Source: Colocasia esculenta (taxonomy: Eukaryota; Streptophyta; Magnoliopsida; Alismatales; Araceae). Taken from it: a stretch of 64,000 bases of DNA. The notes under the pieces are model-generated. The model was not told the origin of the DNA, did no database searches, and worked only from the letters and a program-made list of their open reading frames with translations. Shown one piece after another: positions 57,702-64,000 of the stretch. A program made the translations under genes and the position numbers. The stretch lies in NCBI GenBank assembly GCA_014218235.1, contig CM024753.1, positions 181,884,348 to 181,948,347 of the forward strand. The letters run 5' to 3'. Each line of letters opens with the position of its first letter. Position 1 is the stretch's first letter.

Positions 57702-58496
57702 CCGTTGCCAAATTTGTCAAGCAACACCTGATTTACAGGTTCGGCACCCCTCATCGGATCGTATCAGATAACGGTACGCCCTTCAAAAACAAAACGATAT
57801 ATGCGTTGGCGGCCAAATTCCAGATAGATTGGAGGACGTCAACGGTTTACAACCCTCAAGCCAATGGTCTGGCGGAAGCCTTCAACAAGACCCTTTGCAA
57901 ACTGCTTGCCAAGATAGTCGGCTACCGCAAGCGTGATTGGGGAGAGAAAGTGCATGAAGCACTCTGGGCATACCGAACGGTCTACAAGACCCTAACGGGG
58001 TGTTCTCCCTTCTCTCTGGTGTACGGAGCTGAAGCCATGCTCCCCATCGAAATTGAAATGTCATCCTACAGGGTAGCCGTCTATACCGGTCTTCAGCCCG
58101 AGGAGCGACAAGAAATTGAAAGAAGGTTGGAGGAATTGTCCGACCTAGAGGGAAAAGGTTGGAAGCATACAAACACCTCCAATCCTATCAAACCCGCATG
58201 ACTCGAGCCTACGACAAGTTAGTCAGGCCTCGTGTCTTCAAGAAAGGTGACCTTGTCATGGTCAAGCAAAGAGAAGTCATGGCAGACAAATCAAGTGGCA
58301 AACTCCAGCCAAACTGGCGCGGACCGTACGTGGTCACTGGAGTGTATGAAGGCGGGGGGATACACGCTGGCGACACATGCCGGCGATCGCCCCTTCCCAC
58401 CACTAAATGACAAGCATTTGAAAATGTACTTTGCCCCTGAGCATGAATTCCCCGGGCTACCGCCCTCTGATCCCCTTATAGCCGAATCAGGCTAGG
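57702..58496 (+). pseudogene. Element I integrase core and C-terminus, frameshifted
   Basis: After the TAG at 57699-57701 the protein continues in another frame with RFGTPHRIVSDNGTPFKN (second Asp) and YNPQANGLAEAFNKTLC (catalytic Glu), then VHEALWAYRTVYKTLTGCSP and YGAEAMLPIEIEM. A shift near 58150 leads to YKHLQSYQTRMTRAYDKLV and RPRVFKKGDLVMVKQRE. Another near 58370 leads to DKHLKMYFAPEHE and the final stop at about 58496. Confidence 0.85.
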
Positions 58497-58680
58497 GTTG
58501 GGCATATGTGCCCATGTCAAAAAAAAAAAACTGAGGGAAGGGACTAAAAGAAAAATAGTGACGTCCCGACAGACTTGGTCGCTCCCCAAAAGGGAGTGTC
58601 CAAGGGCAAAAGAGCCTAAAAAAAAAAAAGAGAAGAAGGGATGATGACGAAATTTTCCTCTTCATTAAAAGAAAAAACTC

Positions 58681-60722
58681 CTCCTTGGTCAGCAAACCAT
58701 CCTGGTCGACCAAGTCAAACCCTTTAGCCAATAAACCCCAAAAAGGTCGGCTAAAACTCCTTCTTGGTCAGCAAACCATCCTGGTCGACCAAGTCAAATT
58801 CTTTAGCCAATAAACCCCGAGAAGGTCGGCTAAAACCCCTTCTTGGTCAGCAAACCATCCTGGTTGACAAAGTCAAATCCTTTAGCCAATAAACCCCAAA
58901 AAGGTTGGCTAAAACTCCTTCTTGGTTAGCAAACCATCCTGGTCGACCAAGTCAAATCCTTTAGCCAATAAACCCTGAGAAGGCCGGCTAAAACCCCTTC
59001 TTGGTCAGCAAACCATCCTGGTCGACCAAGTCAAATCCTTTAGCCAATAAACCCCAAAAAGGTCGGCTAAAACTCCTTCTTGGTCAGCAAACCATCCTGG
59101 TCGACCAAGTCAAATCCTTTAGCCAATAAACCCCAAGAAGGTCGGCTAAAACTTCTTCTTGGTCAACAAACCATCCTGGTCGACCAAGTCAAATCCTTTA
59201 GCTAATAAACCCCAAAAAGGTCGGCTAAAACTCCTTCTTGGTCAGCAAACCATCATGGTCGACCAAGTCAAATCCTTTAGCCAATAAACCCCAAAAAGGT
59301 CGGCTAAAACTCCTTCTTGGTCAGCAAACCATCCTGGTCGACCAAGTCAAATCCTTTAGCTAATAAACCCCAAAAAGGTCGACTAAAACTCCTTCTTGGT
59401 CAGCAAATCATCCTGGTCGACCAAGTCAAATCCTTTAGCCAATAAACCCCAAAAAGGTCGGCTAAAACTCCTTCTTGGTCAGCAAACCATCCTGGTCGAC
59501 CAAGTCAAATCCTTTAGCCAATAAACCCCAAGAAGGTCGGCTAAAACTCCTTCTTGGTCAGCAAACCATCCTGGTCGACCAAGTCAAATCCTTTAGCCAA
59601 TAAACCCCGAGAAGGTCGGCTAAAACCCCTTTTTGGTCAGCAAACCATCCTGGTCGACCAAGTCAAATCCTTTAGCCAGCAAACCCCAAAAAGGTCGGCT
59701 AAAACCCCTTCTTGGTCAGCAAACCATCCTGGTCGACCGAGTCAAACCTTTAGCCAATAAAGCCCAAAAAGGTCGGCTAAAACCCTTTCTTGGTCAGCAA
59801 ACCATCCTGGTCGACCAAGTCAAATCCTTTAGCCAATAAACCCCAAAAAGGTCGGCTAAAACCCCTTCTTGGTCAGCAAACCATCCTGGTCGACCGAGTC
59901 AAACCTTTAGCCAATAAACCCCAAAAAGGTCGGCTAAAACTCCTTCTTGGTCAGCAAACCATCCTGGTCGACCAAGTCAAAACCTTCAACCAATAAACCC
60001 CAAAAAGGTTGGCTAAAACTCCTTCTTGGTCAGCAAACCATCCTGGTCGACCAAGTCAAATCCTTTAGCCAATAAACCCCAAAAAGGTCGGCTAAAACTC
60101 CTTCTTGGTCAGCAAACCATCCTGGTCGACCAAGTCAAATCCTTTAGCCAATAAACCCCAAAAAGGTCGGCTAAAACTCCTTCTTGGTCAGCAAACCATC
60201 CTGGTCGACCAAGTCAAATCCTTTAGCCAATAAACCCCAAGAAGGTCGGCTAAAACTCCTTCTTGGTCAGCAAACCATCCTGGTCGACCAAGTCAAATCC
60301 TTTAGCCAATGAACCCCGAGAAGGTCGGCTAAAACCCCTTCTTGGTCAGCAAACCATCCTGGTCGACCAAGTCAAATCCTTTAGCCAGCAAACCCCAAAA
60401 AGGTCGGCTAAAACCCCTTCTTGGTCAGCAAACCATCCTGGTCGACCGAGTCAAACCTTTAGCCAATAAATTCTAAAAAGGTCGGCTAAAACCCCTTCTT
60501 GGTCAGCAAACCATCCTGGTCGACCAAGTCAAATCCTTTGGCCAATAAACCCCAAAAAGGTCGGCTAAAACCCCTTCTTGGTCAGCAAACCATCCTGGTC
60601 GACCGAGTCAAACCTTTAGCCAATAAACCCCAAAAAGGTCGGCTAAAACTCCTTCTTGGTCAGCAAACCATCTTGGTCGACCAAGTTAAAACCTTCAGCC
60701 AATAAACCCCCAAAAGGTCGGC
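58681..60722 (+). repeat. Tandem array of a 79-bp unit, about 26 copies
   Basis: Each unit reads about CTTGGTCAGCAAACCATCCT, then GGTCGACCAAGTCAAATC, then CTTTAGCCAATAAACCCC, then AAAAAGGTCGGCTAAAAC. Start points are regular (58687, 58767, 58846 ... 60657). Two dyads lie in each unit: CTTGGTC with GACCAAG, and TTAGCC with GGCTAA. A block of about nine units (from 59554) recurs 709 bp later (from 60263), a higher-order duplication. Frames through it code only repeat peptide. It lies in the 3' untranslated part of element I. Confidence 0.95.
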
Positions 60723-61240
60723 TAAGCAATGCCCCCCTCAGCCAGTAAACCTCCATGGTAGGCTGTGCCGTCCTTGGCCCACCAATCATAATGATGGGCT
60801 AAAGCCAAATGGTGAATCCCCTAGCCAAGGCTCCGCAACCTTGCTTCGGACTCCAAGTTCCAAAAAAAAAGGAGAAAAGAAAAAAGGACTAAAAATAGAG
60901 ATGTCCCGGCAGACTTGGTCACTCCCCAAAAGGAGTGCCCAAGGGTAAAAATGCCTGAAATCCAGCTGAGGTGAAAACCTGAAAGGGCGCCTCAGGCAAA
61001 AAAGGATAACCCCTCAATGTGAAAACCCGAAAGGGCGCGTTGGAAAAAGCTAGAGGGGGCTGGTTTCTGTGAAAACCCGAAAGGGCGCAGGAGTCAGTAA
61101 AGTAAAAAAAGAAAACAAAGAAAAAAAAATCATCATCAAATCATTACTTAACAAGGCAGGTTTCGCACAGCCAGTAAACAAAATGCTAGGTTGCGCCCCT
61201 GTTTTGCTTGGTAGGTGAACCGAAATGGTAGATTAGACCA
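60723..61240 (+). repeat. Spacer with GTGAAAACCCGAAAGGGCGC repeats
   Basis: The motif occurs three times at about 60970-61090. A preceding block (GGACTAAAAATAGAGATGTC and on) is found again at 62060 and in part at 58540. No coding evidence. Confidence 0.85.
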
Positions 61241-61925
61241 TATCCCTCTTTGACCAATAAACCTCCGTGGTCGGTCAAACCTAAACCCTTAGCCAGCAAA
61301 CCCCGAGAAGGTAGGCTATCCCTCTTTGACCAGTAAACCTCCGTGGTCGGTCAAACCTAAACCATTAGCCATCAAACCCCGAGAAGGTAGGCTATCTCTC
61401 TTTGACCAATAAACCTCCGTGGTCGGTCAAACCTAAACCTTAGCCAGCAAACCCCGAGAAGGTAGGCTATCCCTCTTTGACCAATAAACCTCCGTGGTCG
61501 GTCAAACCTAAACCTTAGCCAACAAACCCCGAGAAGGTAGGCTATCCCTCTTTGACTAATAAACCTCCGTGGTCGGTCAAACCTAAACCTTAGCCAGCAA
61601 ACCCCGAGAAGGTAGGCTATCCCTCTTTGACCAATAAACCTCCGTGGTCGGTCAAACCTAAACCTTAGCCAGCAAACCCCGAGAAGGTAGGCTATCCCTC
61701 TTTGACCAATAAACCTCCGTGGTTGGTCAAACCTAAGCCTTAGCCAGCAAACCCCAAGAAGGTAGGCTATCCCTCTTTGACCAACAAACCTCCGTGGTCG
61801 GTCAAAACCTAAAACCTTAGTCAGCAAACCCCAAGAAGGTAGGCTACCCCCTTTGACCAACAAACCTTCGTGGTAGGCTAACCGAAATCTCTAGGCTACC
61901 CCCTTTGACTAACAAACCTTCGTGG
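61241..61925 (+). repeat. Second tandem array, unit about 77 bp, about 8 copies
   Basis: Units read about TTTGACCAATAAACCTCCGT, GGTCGGTCAAACCTAAACC, TTAGCCAGCAAACCCCGAGA, AGGTAGGCTATCCCTC. TTTGACC with GGTCAAA, and TAGCC with GGCTA, form dyads. It shares the TTAGCCA-CAAACCCC-GAAGG-GGCTA frame with the 79-bp unit, so the two arrays probably come from one ancestor. A 163-codon minus-strand frame here is repeat-derived. Confidence 0.93.
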
Positions 61926-62893
61926 TAGGCTAACCGAAATCTCCTTAGCCAGCAAACTGCAATGGTAGGCAAGGCCCAAGTGACAGATCCCATGATCGAT
62001 TGCCCCAGGGTCCGGCCCTGGGCCCTAGAACAAAAAAAAGAAGAAAAGAAAAGAAAAAGGGACTAAAAATAGAGATGTCCCGGCGGACTTGATCATCTTC
62101 CAAAAAGGGAGGATCAAGGGCAAAAAGGCCTCAAACCCGGCTGAGGTGAAAACCCGAAAGGGCGCCTCAGGTAAAAATGGGCAACCCCTCGGTGTAAAAA
62201 TCCGAAAGGGCGCACCGGAAAAAGCTAGAGGGGGCCATCCCCGGTGAAAACCCGAAAGGGCGCTTGAGATGGTAATATGAAAAAAAGATGAATAAAAAAA
62301 AAAATCAAATCAAACTTGGGTTGCTGGACAAAGCCGAAAAGAGCCATCTCCAGCACCCAAAATGTTGCATCAGATCTTGAGGAATGCCACAAATGCAAAA
62401 TTCAAGAAGAAGATGCCAAGAAGAAGCCTGGGAAAAGCCAATGAGGCAAATCTCAGAAAGAAGAAATACAAAATCAGTCGGGGAGTAAAGCCAGAAAAGG
62501 CGAGCCTTCTCGACTAAGGATCAAAGTCAGGTTGCTGGACAAAGCCCCGAGAAGGCCAGCCCCAGCACCCGAAATGTTGCATCAGATCTGGAGGAATGCC
62601 AGAAATGCAAAGGCCGGAAGGACATCGCTCGAACTTACCGGTCCGAGAAACCGAGTAGAGCGCAGGACAAGTCAAGCCAAGAAATACGGCGCTTAAAGGG
62701 AGGAGGCCCGGACGAAATCTCTAAAAGATCACCCGAATGCGGACAAAGGTTGCAATGATGTCGAAGAAAGGCATTGGCAGTAACCTAAAGTTTGTCATTC
62801 CTCAAACACAAGGTGCCCGAGACAAGCCCTCGGGGTAGCTGGTGAAATATATACATCGGCTACAAGCAAAAAGGGAAAGGAAAGAAAAAAGAA
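61926..62893 (+). repeat. Repeat-rich 3' untranslated part of element I
   Basis: GTGAAAACCCGAAAGGGCGC-like motifs recur three times at 62145-62265. A block with CAGCACCCAAAATGTTGCATC (62350) returns about 200 bp later (62560). From 62640 to 62893 no repeat or gene is recognised. Confidence 0.8.
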
Positions 62894-64000
62894 CTACATA
62901 GCCCCTCCACTCCGGGAGTCCGCCAAACTGGCCTGGAGAGCAGAAAGTGCGGCCCGGGATTCCGCGCACTCCCGCTCTACGGCGGCCACCTCCGCATTGG
63001 CCGCTGCCACCCCCTCGGCCAGCACAAGAGACGCGGCCTCGTGCTCAGCGATGCGCGACGAGACCTCCTCAAGCGTCCGTCGGAGGGTGGCGATGTCCGC
63101 ATGGCAACTGGCGTGGCGGGCACTCAAAGACTCGGCACGGCTGACCGCGCCCCCTCTTCGCGAGCAAAGAGCCTCGTACCTCTGCTCCGCCGAGGCAACC
63201 TCCGCCGCAAGCTCCTGGGCCCTGTGGCGAGCAGCCTCCTGGTGCCTCTGCCCCACTTCACTCCAGAGTGCGTCCACGGCGGCCATCCAAGGGTCTCGGG
63301 GGCAACCCATCAAATGGTAGGAGACTGTACTCCTCTCTAGGAAGTCCCGCACCACGTCGACGGATGGGGGGCTGCTCTCCTCCATGACGACACGTGCGGA
63401 GGCTATATAGAAGTCGAGCATTCCTTCGGACCCGTGCACCCGACTCCTCTGTATAGCGTCGGGCCAAGAAATGCCATGCCCCGGGAACGAGGAAGGCCTC
63501 TCAAGCGGTGCCTCGCTCGAAGACAGAGGAGGTAAGCCGTCACTGACCGCTGCCCAAGAAAAACGGGTGAAAGGTCAGAAGGGAGGCGGCGCAGCCGCAA
63601 CAAACAAAGAAAAAACAAGGGCCCAAGAACATAGGAAGCTTGGGGCCCTGATCACTTACCCTGCGTGTCGGAAGGCAAAGAAGCGCTATCCCCGTCCTCC
63701 AGAGGATGCGGGGTACCCACTGCGGGGGGGAGAACAGCCCCTAGAGGACTCGACTCCATCATCTCCGCCGCTATCTCGGCGCCGTTTGCAAGAGAGGAGG
63801 AGTCAAACAATAAGCACAAAGGCACTCGCCTTCTCTCTCGCCCCGTCAGGCGTCGGGCTAAAGAAATAGAAAGAGGAGGGTTCGCTACTGTGGAAGAAAT
63901 ACCCACCGTCAGCGTCCCCGGCTATCCCTCGGGCAACCTCGCCCTCTTCCGGCGGAGAAGCGGTGGGAAGCACGGCCGCGGAAGTAACCGCCACTGAAAT
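62894..64000 (-). CDS. Antisense accessory ORF of element I (spliced, coiled-coil C-terminus), 5' end outside window
   Basis: On the minus strand, an exon 63549-62894 is open to its stop at about 62894. It contains GHGISWPDAIQRSRVHGSEG, DFYIASARVVMEES, then about 110 residues rich in Ala, Glu and Arg with heptad-like spacing (RAQELAAEVASAEQRYEALC). An upstream exon (about 63857-63660) ends at a strong GTAAGT donor (63659). The 110-nt intron ends TTGGGCAG (63550), and phases match (one base plus two). A further short intron (63906-63858, 49 nt) to an MAVTSAAV exon is possible but short. Antisense ORFs between integrase and the 3' LTR are known in some Tat elements. Function is unknown, and the N-terminal domain would lie beyond 64000. 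Confidence 0.7.

Larger units (their letters stand above)
42295..64000 (+). mobile_element. Element I: large Ty3/gypsy element of the Tat type, right end outside window
   Basis: The order is LTR (42295-44251), PBS, long Gag, protease, RT, two RNase H domains, integrase (to 58496), tandem-repeat-rich 3' region and an antisense ORF. A second RNase H after RT, 3' tandem repeats and extra ORFs between integrase and the 3' LTR are described for plant Tat/Ogre-type elements. There are few lesions in pol, so it is younger than A. Solo LTR J (48147-51733) splits its Gag. The minimum length within the window is 21.7 kb. Confidence 0.88.

Noticed and set aside
58681..60722. CRISPR-like array
   Set aside because: Units are head-to-tail without unique spacers, in a plant retrotransposon. 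It is an ordinary tandem repeat.
61372..61863. 163-codon minus-strand frame
   Set aside because: It is a translation of the 77-bp tandem repeat, with the same peptide repeated.

Overview
The window is nuclear DNA from a flowering plant with a large, retrotransposon-rich genome. The one recognisable host gene has a very GC-rich first exon and AT-richer later exons. That gradient is common in monocots, so a monocot is likely; I cannot name the species. No bacterial features, rRNA or tRNA genes or CRISPR arrays were seen.

Region 1-37.7 kb is a nest of LTR retrotransposons. The oldest frame is element A, a plus-strand Ty3/gypsy element with a chromodomain-type end (Tekay/Del-like, 1924-28880). 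Its 5' LTR is interrupted by the LTR of element C (1-1923). Its RT/RNase H region is interrupted by a 3.7 kb solo LTR (E, 5810-9513). Its 3' LTR is interrupted by a minus-strand relative, element B (13547-27915, TSD CAACG/CAGCG). B in turn carries a Ty1/copia element, D (16160-21429, perfect TSD GGGGA). A sits in remains of element F (28881-31130). These are followed by a minus-strand LTR (G, 31131-33862) with some internal sequence, then a truncated minus-strand gypsy copy (H, 34862-37727). All proteins in this part are broken by stops and frameshifts. A 100-N gap (12168-12267) is flanked by a repeated 1 kb stretch, which looks like two contig ends left unmerged.

Region 37.7-42.3 kb is a gene-bearing island. 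A multi-exon plant gene begins at 39247, and four exons are visible to 41689. One intron holds a 222 bp Mutator-type MITE with a 9-bp target duplication. The reading frame meets a TAG at the end of exon 2 unless an earlier donor is used. The usual C-terminal exons are not seen before the next transposon.

Region 42.3-64 kb is one large plus-strand Ty3/gypsy element of the Tat type (I). It has a 1957 bp LTR and a Gag with a long N-terminal extension and several zinc-knuckle-like modules. These are followed by protease, RT, a degenerate first RNase H, a second RNase H and integrase. Next comes a 3' region of related tandem repeats (79 bp and about 77 bp units), then an antisense, apparently spliced accessory ORF. 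A 3.6 kb solo LTR (J, perfect TSD ATATC) splits its Gag. The second LTR lies beyond the window.

One signal crosses families. Nearly every LTR here (Ty1/copia, chromovirus-type gypsy and Tat-type gypsy) carries a cluster of short dyads, mostly built on CGAC/GTCG, in the part upstream of the TATA box. In the Tat LTR the TATA box itself lies in the loop of a perfect 12-bp inverted repeat.
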